Positions 35,167 through 44,497 of a stretch of 64,000 nt of DNA are shown here, in pieces. This stretch comes from G963665975 sp963665975. GTDB lineage: Bacteria > Bacteroidota > Rhodothermia > Rhodothermales > Bin80. Both the position numbers and the translations under genes were made by a program. Within the stretch, counting starts at the first letter, position 1. Each line of letters begins with the position of its first letter. The DNA lies in contig OY762508.1 of NCBI GenBank assembly GCA_963665975.1, forward strand, positions 3,870,743 to 3,934,742. The letters run 5' to 3'. Below the pieces are notes generated by a model. That model saw nothing but the letters and a program-made list of their open reading frames with translations. It searched no databases and was not told the origin of the DNA.

Positions 35167-35652
35167 ATGCCTGGTACTACATCAACAATCGACACGCTTC
35201 CCAGCGAACGGGCCTGGCAGCTCGTTGAGGAGGTTCTTGCCGATTCACCAGACTATCTGGTGGACTGCACCGTACGTGGTGCGGCAGGATCACGAGCAGT
35301 AGACGTGTTTGTGGACAGCGACAACACGATTGGCGTAGATCGTCTCGCAGACATTAGTCGGGAAGTGGCGTTCCTCCTGGAGGCGAATGAGGTAATCCGT
35401 GGCCCGTATCGTCTGAATGTATCCTCGCCAGGCGTGGATCGGCCGCTAACGTTGCCTCGCCAGTACCGGACGAACATAGGGCGCTCGCTGCGGGTGCATT
35501 TCCGGCGTACGGATGACAGCGGGTATACCGAAATCACAGGTGTCCTCACCGGTGCCGACGAAGACGGGATAGTGGTAACGCAGGAAAAGAAGAGGCCTGT
35601 GCGCATCACGTATTCGCAGATTCTGTGGGCTAAAGTTCAACTTCCCTGGTGA
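35167..35652 (+). CDS. rimP: Ribosome maturation factor RimP
   Basis: 30S subunit assembly factor, 161 residues, normal length. The pattern APSDYLVDCTV-like N domain (ADSPDYLVDCTVRGAAGSRA), VDVFVDSDNTIGVDRLADISR and the signature PYRLNVSSPGVDRPLTLPRQ identify it. ATG at 35167 is preferred to the TTG at 35161 because GGAGGA is 8 bases upstream of the ATG. First gene of rimP-nusA-infB. Confidence 0.93.
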   Translation: MPGTTSTIDTLPSERAWQLVEEVLADSPDYLVDCTVRGAAGSRAVDVFVDSDNTIGVDRLADISREVAFLLEANEVIRGPYRLNVSSPGVDRPLTLPRQYRTNIGRSLRVHFRRTDDSGYTEITGVLTGADEDGIVVTQEKKRPVRITYSQILWAKVQLPW

Positions 35653-35711
35653 TCCTCCGGCGCTGCCCTTGCCAAGAATGGGCAGTCCAGACTTGCTATC
35701 AGAGAAACGCT

Positions 35712-36995
35712 ATGCAGAGTACGGACCTCGTTTCTTCGTTCGCGGAGATCGCGCACGAAAAGGACATAAACCGGGATGCATTACAACTCATCGTCGAAGA
35801 TGTAATTCGGGCGATGATTCGTAAACGTTATGGCTCCGACGAGTCCTTTGAAATCATTCTGAATCCCGACCACGGAGACGTACAAATTCTCCATGTGCGG
35901 GAAGTGGTGGACAACTATGATCTGGAGGATCCCGTAACTCAGATCGAACTGGAGCAGGCGCTCAAGATCGACGAGGATTTTGAGGTGGAAGATGAGGTCG
36001 CAGAGGAGATCTCCATCACGGACTTTGGCCGCCGCGCGGTGCTTATGGCCCGCCACACGTTTCGCCAGCGAATCCGGGATATAGAGAAGGAGAACATCTT
36101 TGCCGAATACTCGGAGTTGATCGGCGAACTCGTTGTCGGCGAGATTTACCAGGTCCGCCGCCGCGAAGTCCTGGTCATCCACAACCGGGTGGAGCTTGTT
36201 TTGCCTCGCGAAGAGCAAATCCACCGGGATCGGTACCGCAAGGGAGATATGGTGCGCGCTGTCGTGAAAGAGGTGCGCAGAGACGCGGGGAGCAACCCGC
36301 AGGTAATCATTAGCCGTTCCGACCCGGCCCTGATGGAGCGCCTGTTTGAACTCGAGGTCCCCGAGATCGACGAAGGCATCGTCGAAACCAGGCGTATCCT
36401 GCGTGAGCCGGGTGAACGCGCCAAAGTCGCCGTTATCAGCCATGACGAGCGCATAGACCCTGTAGGGGCATGCGTAGGTCTTAAAGGGAATCGCATTCAC
36501 GCCGTGGTCAGGGAGCTCAGCAACGAGAATATCGATGTGCTGCACTGGTCGGATGATCCGCACACGCTGATCAAGCGCGCATTGTCTCCAGCGAATCCGG
36601 TTTCGGTAGTGCTGAACGACGACCTTGAGCCGCCGAGAGCAAAGGTTGTGGTGCGCGCGGATGAGGTCAGCCAGGCCATCGGGCGTGGTGGCATCAACAT
36701 ACGGTTGGCATCGCGGCTGGCCGGCTACGAAATCGATATCTACCGAGAAATTCCTCCCGATGAGGAAGACATCGAAATCGGGGAATTTGCGGACGAGTTT
36801 GAAGAGGAAACGCTGCAGAAACTGCGCGACATAGGATGCGATTCAGCCAAGGCCGTTCTGGAGTTGTCGATAGAGGAGCTTGTGCGGCGCAGTGGCCTGG
36901 AGTTGGAACTGGCCAAAAAGGTCTACCAGGCCATTAAAACGGAATTTGACGATGACGAGGAAGAAATGGATGAGGTGGAAGAAATGGAGCAATAA
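35712..36995 (+). CDS. nusA: Transcription termination/antitermination protein NusA
   Basis: Binds RNA polymerase and nascent RNA; controls pausing, termination and antitermination. 427 residues from ATG 35712 (MQSTDLVSSFAEIAHEKDI). N-terminal RNAP-binding domain to about 125; S1 domain about 130-200 (GEIYQVRRREVLVIHNRVEL); KH1/KH2 with DPVGACVGLKGNRIHAVVRE and AIGRGGINIRLASRLAGYEI; a helix-hairpin-helix region (KLRDIGCDSAKAVLELSIEE); and an acidic tail DDDEEEMDEVEEME. No YlxR gene separates it from infB. Confidence 0.95.
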   Translation: MQSTDLVSSFAEIAHEKDINRDALQLIVEDVIRAMIRKRYGSDESFEIILNPDHGDVQILHVREVVDNYDLEDPVTQIELEQALKIDEDFEVEDEVAEEISITDFGRRAVLMARHTFRQRIRDIEKENIFAEYSELIGELVVGEIYQVRRREVLVIHNRVELVLPREEQIHRDRYRKGDMVRAVVKEVRRDAGSNPQVIISRSDPALMERLFELEVPEIDEGIVETRRILREPGERAKVAVISHDERIDPVGACVGLKGNRIHAVVRELSNENIDVLHWSDDPHTLIKRALSPANPVSVVLNDDLEPPRAKVVVRADEVSQAIGRGGINIRLASRLAGYEIDIYREIPPDEEDIEIGEFADEFEEETLQKLRDIGCDSAKAVLELSIEELVRRSGLELELAKKVYQAIKTEFDDDEEEMDEVEEMEQ

Positions 36996-37039
36996 ATCCT
37001 GTTAACACGACTGAAGGGTTACCTTCGAAACCGGCGTAC

Positions 37040-39829
37040 ATGGCGACGACGCAGACCATACGAAAATTCAAGAAGGTCCGGCTTCACAAGCTGGTCAAGG
37101 AGCTCAATCTTTCGACCGACCACATCGTCGGTTTTCTGAAGGAGCAGGGGAAGGAATATGCGCTTTCCGGAAAAGGTATCAATGCTTCTATTGCGGATGA
37201 GGATGTCTATCTCGATTTGTTGGCGACATTTTCCAGTGATCTGCAGATGCGTGAGCGTGTGCGGGAATTGCGCGCCACGCGTGCGGCAGAGATACAGGCC
37301 GCCCTGGCTGCGAGCGAGATTCCAGAGCCCGAACCTCCTGTAGAGGAGACGCCGCCGGAGCCAGAGGCCGCAACCGAACTCGAGAAGATTCCCGCACCCA
37401 GCGGCGACGGTCCGGTAGCGGACCAGGCGCCGGAAGAGGTCGAGATTACTCTCGTGGAGCCGGCCATCGACGAAGCAGTAACCGCTCCCGAGTTGGTGGA
37501 GGAGTTCGATGAGGTGGCCACGGAAGATGAAGAGCCCGAACCGGCTGTTGTGGCTGTGGCCGAGCCAGAAACAGAGGATGCCGAAGAAGACCCTGTTCAG
37601 GAGGACGGAGACGAGGCGACACCAGTGATTGACGATGTGCCGGTCACGGTAGAGCCCGCCCCCGATGCGATCGTCAGTGAGGATACCGAAGATGAAGAGA
37701 CCGAGGACGGCATCATAACGGCTGACCGGTATCAATTACAGGGCACCACGATTGTCGGCACGATAGATCTGGCTAGCGTTCCTGAGGAGAAACCGGAGAG
37801 CAAGCGACCCAAGCGGAAGCGCAAGCGCAAAGCCTCCGTCAGTACTGCGAGTACTAAGGCGGCTAAGACGGAGCCGAAGGCCAAGCCAGGCAAGAAGCGG
37901 GGCAAAGCCCGCTCGCCCGAGGTCAGCACAGAAGACGTGCAGCAAACACTGCAGGAAACGCTTCGCGAGTTAGATCAGGGTGCTGCTCGTATACGGCAAC
38001 GTCGCCGCCGGGCACGCCGTCTGCAGCGCGAGGAAGAACGGCAGAGTGAACGACTCAAACGAGAATCGCAGGAGCACGTCATTCGTGTGACCGAGTTCGT
38101 CTCAACAGGGGAGCTTGCCGACCTAATGAGTGTCTCCGTCACCGATGTGATCGGCATGCTGTTCAATGCGGGCATGATGGTGTCGATCAACCAGCGCCTG
38201 GATGCGGACACGATTTCATTCGTTGCAGATGATTTTGGCTTCGAGGTGGAATTCATCACCGATTTCGGCACAGAGGATATCATCCTGGACGAAGACGATC
38301 CTGAAGATCTGGTGCAACGGGCTCCGGTAGTAACAGTGATGGGCCATGTGGACCATGGCAAGACGTCATTGCTCGATTATATCCGAAAGGCCAACGTCGT
38401 GGTGGGAGAGACAGGCGGTATCACGCAGCATATCGGGGCCTACCAGGTCGAGCTTCCGGGAGAGCGGCAGGTAACTTTCCTCGACACTCCGGGCCATGAA
38501 GCCTTTACCGCCATGCGTGCCCGTGGCGCCAAGGTCACCGATGTCGTAATTCTGGTTGTGGCCGCCGATGATGCCGTCATGCCTCAGACGATTGAGGCCA
38601 TCAACCATGCGCGGGCGGCGGAGGTGCCAATAATCGTCGCCATCAACAAAATTGATCTGCCAGACACCAACGTGCCACGGGTAATGCAGCAGCTTTCCGA
38701 TCACGGCGTGCTGGTGGAGCAATACGGTGGGAAGGTGCAATGCGCCCAAGTGTCCGCCAAGTCCGGACAGGGGACCGACGACCTGCTCGACAAGGTGCTA
38801 CTCGAGGCGGAGCTAATGGAGTTGCGAGGCAACCCTGATCGTCGGGCACAGGGCATCGTAATCGAGAGTCGTCTGGACAGAGGCCGTGGTAATATCGCAA
38901 CGGTTCTGGTTCAAAACGGGACGCTACGCGTGGGAGATCCTTTCGTCGCGGGCATCTATGGCGGACGTGTACGCGCCATGTTCGATGAATGGGATCAGAG
39001 AATAGAAATGGCAGGGCCGTCCGAACCTGCCCTCGTGCTGGGTTTGCAGGGCCAACCCAACGTGGGAGACCAATTCGTTGGCATGGCGGACGAGGGAGAA
39101 GTGCGTGAAATTGCGCAGCGCCGCCAGCAGATCTATCGTGAACAGAAGCTGCGACAATACAAGCATGTCCGTCTCGAGGACATTGGTCGGCGCATGGCAT
39201 TAGGTGATTTCAATGAGCTTAATCTCATCATCAAGGGTGATGTGGGCGGATCGGTGGAGGCCATCAGCGATTCGCTGCTTAAGCTTTCGACGGGCGAAGT
39301 GGCTGTGAATATCATTCACAGTGGCGTTGGAGCGATTAACGAAAGCGATGTCATGCTTGCCTCCGCGTCAGATGCCGTTATCATCGGCTTCCAGGTGCGT
39401 CCGTCTGCGGGGGCACGTGCAGCTGCGGCGCGTGAAGAGATTGATATTCGCACGTACTCGATTATCTATAATGCGATCGAAGACGTGCGCGATGCGCTCG
39501 AAGGGCTCTTGACACCGGAAGAGACGGAGAAAATCAATGGAGTCGTGGAGGTTCGGGAGCTGTTCAAGGTGCCCAAAGTTGGCACGATTGCCGGCTCCTA
39601 TGTCACCGAAGGCAAAATTAAGCGTAATGACACCGTGCATATCCTGCGAGACAACGTAGTGATATATAATGGCAAGCTGTCTTCTCTGAGGCGGTTTAAG
39701 GAGGATGTGCGCGAAGTGGTCAGTGGCTATGAATGTGGAATCGGTATCGAGAACTACAATGATTTGAAAGTTGGAGACCAGATCGAGGTCTATGAAATTA
39801 TTGAAACGAAACGTACGCTGGAGGTGTGA
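37040..39829 (+). CDS. infB: Translation initiation factor IF-2
   Basis: GTPase that places fMet-tRNA on the 30S subunit and promotes 50S joining, 929 residues. N1 subdomain about 10-60 (VRLHKLVKELNLSTDHIVGF); long acidic/Pro-Glu linker about 90-250; basic region to about 345; IF2_N2 at about 352-405 (TGELADLMSVSVTDVIGMLF); G domain from G1 GHVDHGKT (435-442) with DTPGHEAF (G3) and NKIDLP (G4); domain II; and domain IV (C2) at the end (CGIGIENYNDLKVGDQIEVY). The next gene carries relatives of its first and last domains. Confidence 0.97.
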   Translation: MATTQTIRKFKKVRLHKLVKELNLSTDHIVGFLKEQGKEYALSGKGINASIADEDVYLDLLATFSSDLQMRERVRELRATRAAEIQAALAASEIPEPEPPVEETPPEPEAATELEKIPAPSGDGPVADQAPEEVEITLVEPAIDEAVTAPELVEEFDEVATEDEEPEPAVVAVAEPETEDAEEDPVQEDGDEATPVIDDVPVTVEPAPDAIVSEDTEDEETEDGIITADRYQLQGTTIVGTIDLASVPEEKPESKRPKRKRKRKASVSTASTKAAKTEPKAKPGKKRGKARSPEVSTEDVQQTLQETLRELDQGAARIRQRRRRARRLQREEERQSERLKRESQEHVIRVTEFVSTGELADLMSVSVTDVIGMLFNAGMMVSINQRLDADTISFVADDFGFEVEFITDFGTEDIILDEDDPEDLVQRAPVVTVMGHVDHGKTSLLDYIRKANVVVGETGGITQHIGAYQVELPGERQVTFLDTPGHEAFTAMRARGAKVTDVVILVVAADDAVMPQTIEAINHARAAEVPIIVAINKIDLPDTNVPRVMQQLSDHGVLVEQYGGKVQCAQVSAKSGQGTDDLLDKVLLEAELMELRGNPDRRAQGIVIESRLDRGRGNIATVLVQNGTLRVGDPFVAGIYGGRVRAMFDEWDQRIEMAGPSEPALVLGLQGQPNVGDQFVGMADEGEVREIAQRRQQIYREQKLRQYKHVRLEDIGRRMALGDFNELNLIIKGDVGGSVEAISDSLLKLSTGEVAVNIIHSGVGAINESDVMLASASDAVIIGFQVRPSAGARAAAAREEIDIRTYSIIYNAIEDVRDALEGLLTPEETEKINGVVEVRELFKVPKVGTIAGSYVTEGKIKRNDTVHILRDNVVIYNGKLSSLRRFKEDVREVVSGYECGIGIENYNDLKVGDQIEVYEIIETKRTLEV

Positions 39830-40141
39830 TGCCGGTAGAAGAGAAGGCTGGCTTAATTTGTTGGCGGCAGGAACCTCTCTTTGCCCAGCTTCTTACTATT
39901 GACCATGGAACGGGAGCTGCGCCACGTTGATCTGTGCGGCGTCAACAGTTAAGGGGCGCACCTGCGTGCCAGCGCACACGGAATTGAGAGGCGGCCGGTC
40001 GGCGCAGAGAGGGGTTTCTCCAGGTGCGCGCGACACGGTGTCCGCAAGGGCGTCCAGGAATCAGCCAGAGTGCGGGCTACGATACCGCATGCTGGCCGGA
40101 ATAGACCAATGAAGGCGGCCACACGTTGACGGGCCATTAGA
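39830..40141. other. Intergenic region between infB and the IF-2-like gene
   Basis: 312 bases with no supported gene. A 33-codon frame starts in TGATG overlap with the infB stop (ATG 39829) and ends at 39930, but shows no domain. No strong terminator, promoter or tRNA could be identified. Short imperfect inverted repeats are present but none is convincing. Confidence 0.4.
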
Positions 40142-42574
40142 ATGGGCAAAGGCAGTCGTCTAAAGAAAAACCGGGATCTCAGGGGCGGGATTCCAGGTGG
40201 TAAGACGGGCAAACGTAATCTGGACCCGCTGTCTTTTGCCCCGGGATCGTATGAAGACATAATGGTCGCTGCGGCGGTGGAGTTCGAGGAGTTCCTGAAG
40301 AAATATGGATCCACCGCGCAAGACACTCCTGGGACGAAAGCGCGTGTTGCCACAGACGTGCAATCGACTCCCATCGAATCACGCACGGATGAGCACGGGG
40401 CAGGTGAAACGGTTTTCGGCGACGGGAACGGTCTGAACCGCGAAACAGACCCAGGTGAATCTTCGGTTTGCCCAGATGCTGCAACGCTTGGCACTGCGAC
40501 TGCAGATATGCTTGGAACACAGGTAGCGGACGCGCCATCAGCCGGATTCAGCGAGAAGCCATGCGGACCGGATTCGGCGTTGGACTCCGATCTGGTGCCG
40601 CGTCGAGACTCTGAAGCGCTGGCCGCGCCAGCGTTTCCTGCGACACGCGTGTACCTGCAGGATCCAGAGAAGAGTGAAGCGAACGATGGCCAGCGTTCGT
40701 CGTCTGCAGAAGAGGATGCCGCTCCTATACTGATGGGGCAGATATTCTACCGTCCCACTGGCCCTGATTCGTCACTTCAGCCGCGACGCGAAGCGGAGCA
40801 GACCCTCAATGCCATCGCACTGTTCTGTGCTAAGCGCGCAGAGACCGGACTGTATATCGAAAAAGCTGGCGCAGGTGATTGGGGAGCTGCATTCAGCGGT
40901 ATGCGCCTGGCTGATCTGGCGGCAGAAGTTGGCCAGCCTGTTGACCTCGTGGCGTATTATCTCGAGCAGCAGGAATTTCGTTCCGTGCTTTCAGGCGAGG
41001 GAGAAAAGACCACGGTTACGGACCATGCGACTTGTGGTCAGGTGCTCACCTTCTTCTCCAATGCAGCCAACGTGCAGACGCTTATTCATTCGATGGATGA
41101 AAAAAGGCGTCAAGCGCAGTACGATGAAGAACCAGGCACGAACAATTTGGGAGAAAGCGATATCCCCGAAGACACGGGAGCCATCACGCATGTTGCAGAA
41201 TCCGCCCACCACAAGGACTCCGTAGCTGGAGCCCTTACCGTCCGCAATGCGGAGCCGCATGAAATTGCTGCGCCAGTAGTCGTGTACGAAGCCCCGGCTG
41301 ACAGGACGGATGCTCCAGCCGGTCCGACGGAGCGAAGCAGGGAGCTGTCCTTGGAGGCATCAGGGGGATCCGATGGTGAGTCCGAACCGCGGATCAAGGC
41401 GGCGACGCGAGTGGTCCTGGCACGAGCATCGGCATGGAAGCGTCTGGCCTCAGAGCGTTATTACAACCGCGTGGCCGACCTGTCTGAACACAAGGACAGT
41501 ATATCCATTGCGACGGAGGCCGTCAGGAAGAGCCGTTCGGAGGCTTCTGCAATGTGGAAGAGGAGTCGGGCATCCGAGCGTGTCGACAACACGCTTGCTG
41601 CTTCCAAGGAGGTGGCGACGAGCGTTTGGAACGTTGTCAGGGAGTGGATTGACGGTGTTGTAACAGGTAGGCAGCCGACGGTAGCCGAGCCTTCGAAGGA
41701 GGTACAGGCAAGACAGGATCCGGACGAAATAGCAGGCCCCGAGGACTATCCATTCGACGCGCGCCTGCTCTCGCGTCATGTCAACAACCGTTTGCCCAAG
41801 GGAATATTTTGGGCTAATGGGGACGGAGAGGGATACATGGCGGGGCGGGACTTCATGAAACGGCTCATGACTCCTGGCGCACATTTTCAGCTTGAAGATA
41901 TCGATCGCTGCCTGCAGGCAATACATAAGCTGTGCGCCAGATCCAAGCCTCGCCCGGGCCTAAACCTGGAAAAGCTTGGATCCGGCCCGGATCAGAATCA
42001 CTGGTCCATTCGCGCCTCTGAAGAGCTGCGCATCATCTTGGCTGTTGAAGGAGGAGGGGAGAGGTGGACGCGTTTTGCCCCGGTGTATATGGGACATCAC
42101 AATGATGCGTACGACTGGGCAGGGCAACGAGGCTACTACACGGATCTTGATGGCGATGCTATGTGGCCGCTGATGCAACAGGATGAGATCGCCAGTCAGG
42201 CGGATGCGGGTTTCCGTGGCGTTCGCAAACTGAGCGATATGCTTGCTCACATAGAGCGCCAGGCGCCCAGAGTGGAGATTGCCGGAACGGCCAGAATACA
42301 GGAGTGCTTCAGGATTTCAGGAACAGGGATTGTAGCCGGCTGCAGAATATCCCGGGGAGTTATTCAGCTTGACGATACGATATTCGTTCTGCGTGGCCAT
42401 GCAATGATTCATGTCGGCCGGGTGGAGACCATGAAGCAGGGGCATTTCCATATTTCGGCAGCAGTTGCTGGCTCCGAATGTGGTATTCGAATCAAGGATT
42501 GGAATAATCTGGAAGTGGGTGACAGGATCAAGTCCTACGAAATAGTCGAGGCATCCCAGGAATCCGAAGCTTGA
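40142..42574 (+). CDS. IF-2-like protein with a RelE-fold-like domain and no GTPase domain
   Basis: 810 residues, no family known to me with this architecture. Visible parts: a Lys/Arg/Gly-rich start (1-30); a low-complexity acidic stretch (60-190); residues about 253-305 (RLADLAAEVGQPVDLVAYYL ... SVLSGEGEK ... LTFFS) resembling the N1 subdomain of the adjacent IF-2 (RLHKLVKELNLSTDHIVGFL ... YALSGKGIN ... LATFS); a charged helical region (about 415-505); residues about 535-668 resembling the RelE/ParE-like domain at the N terminus of some DNA helicases (PGLNLEKL, HWSIRASEELRIIL, GHHNDAYDWAGQRGYY); and residues about 708-805 related to IF-2 domain IV (CGIRIKDWNNLEVGD versus CGIGIENYNDLKVGD; SYEIVEA versus VYEIIET). 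No G1, G3 or G4 motif exists. It may bind ribosome or initiator tRNA; activity is unknown. Confidence 0.8.
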   Translation: MGKGSRLKKNRDLRGGIPGGKTGKRNLDPLSFAPGSYEDIMVAAAVEFEEFLKKYGSTAQDTPGTKARVATDVQSTPIESRTDEHGAGETVFGDGNGLNRETDPGESSVCPDAATLGTATADMLGTQVADAPSAGFSEKPCGPDSALDSDLVPRRDSEALAAPAFPATRVYLQDPEKSEANDGQRSSSAEEDAAPILMGQIFYRPTGPDSSLQPRREAEQTLNAIALFCAKRAETGLYIEKAGAGDWGAAFSGMRLADLAAEVGQPVDLVAYYLEQQEFRSVLSGEGEKTTVTDHATCGQVLTFFSNAANVQTLIHSMDEKRRQAQYDEEPGTNNLGESDIPEDTGAITHVAESAHHKDSVAGALTVRNAEPHEIAAPVVVYEAPADRTDAPAGPTERSRELSLEASGGSDGESEPRIKAATRVVLARASAWKRLASERYYNRVADLSEHKDSISIATEAVRKSRSEASAMWKRSRASERVDNTLAASKEVATSVWNVVREWIDGVVTGRQPTVAEPSKEVQARQDPDEIAGPEDYPFDARLLSRHVNNRLPKGIFWANGDGEGYMAGRDFMKRLMTPGAHFQLEDIDRCLQAIHKLCARSKPRPGLNLEKLGSGPDQNHWSIRASEELRIILAVEGGGERWTRFAPVYMGHHNDAYDWAGQRGYYTDLDGDAMWPLMQQDEIASQADAGFRGVRKLSDMLAHIERQAPRVEIAGTARIQECFRISGTGIVAGCRISRGVIQLDDTIFVLRGHAMIHVGRVETMKQGHFHISAAVAGSECGIRIKDWNNLEVGDRIKSYEIVEASQESEA

Positions 42575-42771
42575 CATTGCGCCCGGCTTCTGACAACAGA
42601 TCAGTGCTGAAATTCAGGTGGCTGCAACGGGTATTCTGCGATTGCTCGGGAGCATCGTAATCGAGAAGGAAGGGATGTAGACGAATGTCGGCAGTTGCGT
42701 GTGATAGGACTGTTGTCTAGGATAATTAAACATTGCATATTGAAGTAGCCTATTCTGATCACAGACTCATT

Positions 42772-44439
42772 ATGATTTCACGTGATCTCGCTCCACAACT
42801 AGCAAGGGCTGCACAGCAGTTTCCGTCCGTCACACTCACCGGACCTCGGCAAAGCGGAAAGAAAACATTGTGTCGCTCCGTATTTCGAGAGCATCTCTAC
42901 GCGACACTTGAAGCACCAGACGTGCGTGCCTTTGCCACAGAAGATCCGCGCGCCTTCCTGGCCCAATTTCCCCAGGGCGCCATACTTGATGAAGTACAGA
43001 GAGTGCCGGATCTGCTCTCCTACCTGCAAGGAGACATTGATGCCAACCCGTCTCCTGGGCGATGGATACTCACGGGCTCGCAGAATTTGTCCCTGGTCGA
43101 ATCGATCAGCCAATCGCTGGCAGGAAGGACGGCTGTGTACAACCTGCTCCCCCTGACATGGAACGAGACGATACGCTTTCCCCAACATCCCGTAACCCTT
43201 GAACAGACATTGTTCGCTGGCTCCTACCCACGCATATTTGACGTAGTGTTAGATCCTGCTGATTGGATCCGTTCCTACATCGCCACCTATATCGAGCGAG
43301 ATGTACGGATGATCAGCAACGTGGGCGATCTCGTAACCTTCCAGCGGTTCATTACGCTCTGCGCCGGTCGAACAGCACAATTGCTGAACTACTCGGTGCT
43401 GGCCGGAGATTGCGGCATATCACAGCCTACGGCAAAAAGATGGCTCAGCATACTAGAAGCCAGTTTTATCGTTTTTCGCCTGCCAGGCTTTAGCTCCAAT
43501 CTGCGCAAAAGGCTTGTGAAGATGCCGAAGCTGCATTTCTATGATACCGGAATCGTGTGCTCGCTATTGGGTATCCACACTCCCGAACAGCTCCGTGCTC
43601 ATCCACTTCGCGGCGCCATCTTCGAGACGTGGGTCGTTTCGGAGATTGTCAAACACCGGGCCAACCGTAGCACGACAGGTCGTCTGTCGTTTTACCGGGA
43701 CCAGAATGGGGCAGAGGTAGATCTCATCGTTCAGGACTTCCCCACTATCAAACTAATAGAGGCCAAGTCAGCCACTACGCCATCATCCAGTCTGTTTACC
43801 GGTGTCAGACGAGCACACAAGCATTTGCAATCGCTCGGCCCATGCCCCCTTGTTATAGTCTATGGAGGCGATCAGCTCCAGCGCCGCAAGGCTGGCAGCC
43901 TTGTTCCGTGGCAAAAGCTGCACGAACTTCACTTTGTTACCATTCGGGCCGATGGGCAACCAATCGCTGAGGCCAATGTGCTTGCGCTGTTCCCTAACAA
44001 GACATGGAAACAGGCCATCACCGACGAAACCGGTACGGCCATACTGGATTTGCATTCCGCCCTTCTTCCCATGACTATTTTCGTGGCAGCAGCAGGGTTT
44101 GCCGCATATTCGATGCGAGACTTTATCCCTGCCCAGGGTACGCTCGACGTCCACCTGAACAGCTTGGCCGATGGCGGTGCCGTCATCTTCTCAAATGCTG
44201 TGGGGTATTTGCCAGGGCTTGAGGGCCGGCTGAATCCAATCCAGGATACTCACGACCGAACCTATCTGTATGCCGATAACATCGCGATCAATGGTGGACT
44301 CCAGCAACCGGTTCAATTTGCGCTCGGCGAGGAGCTGTACCTCTGTGATGCCGAGGGAAAGAAGGCATCAGTATGTATCGTAGATATAGTTGGCCCCTCC
44401 GCGCTGGTGGAATATCAACACGTGACGGACTCTCGGTAG
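42772..44439 (+). CDS. AAA_14/DUF4143 ATPase with altered Walker A and extra C-terminal domain
   Basis: 555 residues; the usual family length is about 380-420. N-terminal P-loop ATPase: Walker A GPRQSGKK (24-31), where the Ser/Thr after GK is Lys; Walker B GAILDEVQRVPDLL; sensor WILTGSQNLSLVESISQSLA. The DUF4143 part contains a PD-(D/E)xK-like nuclease fold: FETWVVSEIVKH, GAEVDLIV, KLIEAKSA. Residues about 387-555 are an added domain with a carboxypeptidase-regulatory-like start (GQPIAEANVLALF ... TDETGTAILDL) and a distinctive GRLNPIQDTHDRTYLYADNI segment. ATG at 42772 is chosen over a TTG at 42733. Family members are common in accessory DNA; their function is poorly known. Confidence 0.82.
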   Translation: MISRDLAPQLARAAQQFPSVTLTGPRQSGKKTLCRSVFREHLYATLEAPDVRAFATEDPRAFLAQFPQGAILDEVQRVPDLLSYLQGDIDANPSPGRWILTGSQNLSLVESISQSLAGRTAVYNLLPLTWNETIRFPQHPVTLEQTLFAGSYPRIFDVVLDPADWIRSYIATYIERDVRMISNVGDLVTFQRFITLCAGRTAQLLNYSVLAGDCGISQPTAKRWLSILEASFIVFRLPGFSSNLRKRLVKMPKLHFYDTGIVCSLLGIHTPEQLRAHPLRGAIFETWVVSEIVKHRANRSTTGRLSFYRDQNGAEVDLIVQDFPTIKLIEAKSATTPSSSLFTGVRRAHKHLQSLGPCPLVIVYGGDQLQRRKAGSLVPWQKLHELHFVTIRADGQPIAEANVLALFPNKTWKQAITDETGTAILDLHSALLPMTIFVAAAGFAAYSMRDFIPAQGTLDVHLNSLADGGAVIFSNAVGYLPGLEGRLNPIQDTHDRTYLYADNIAINGGLQQPVQFALGEELYLCDAEGKKASVCIVDIVGPSALVEYQHVTDSR

Positions 44440-44497
44440 AGTTGGTGAGAGACGCCCGTGATCATGCAATAGAGGACGGTGGTATTCCTTGCATTCG

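Noticed and set aside
39829..39930. 33-codon frame (MPVEEKAGLICWRQEPLFAQ...) starting in TGATG overlap with the infB stop
   Set aside because: Coupling geometry is attractive, but the peptide has no recognisable feature and the length is within chance expectation.
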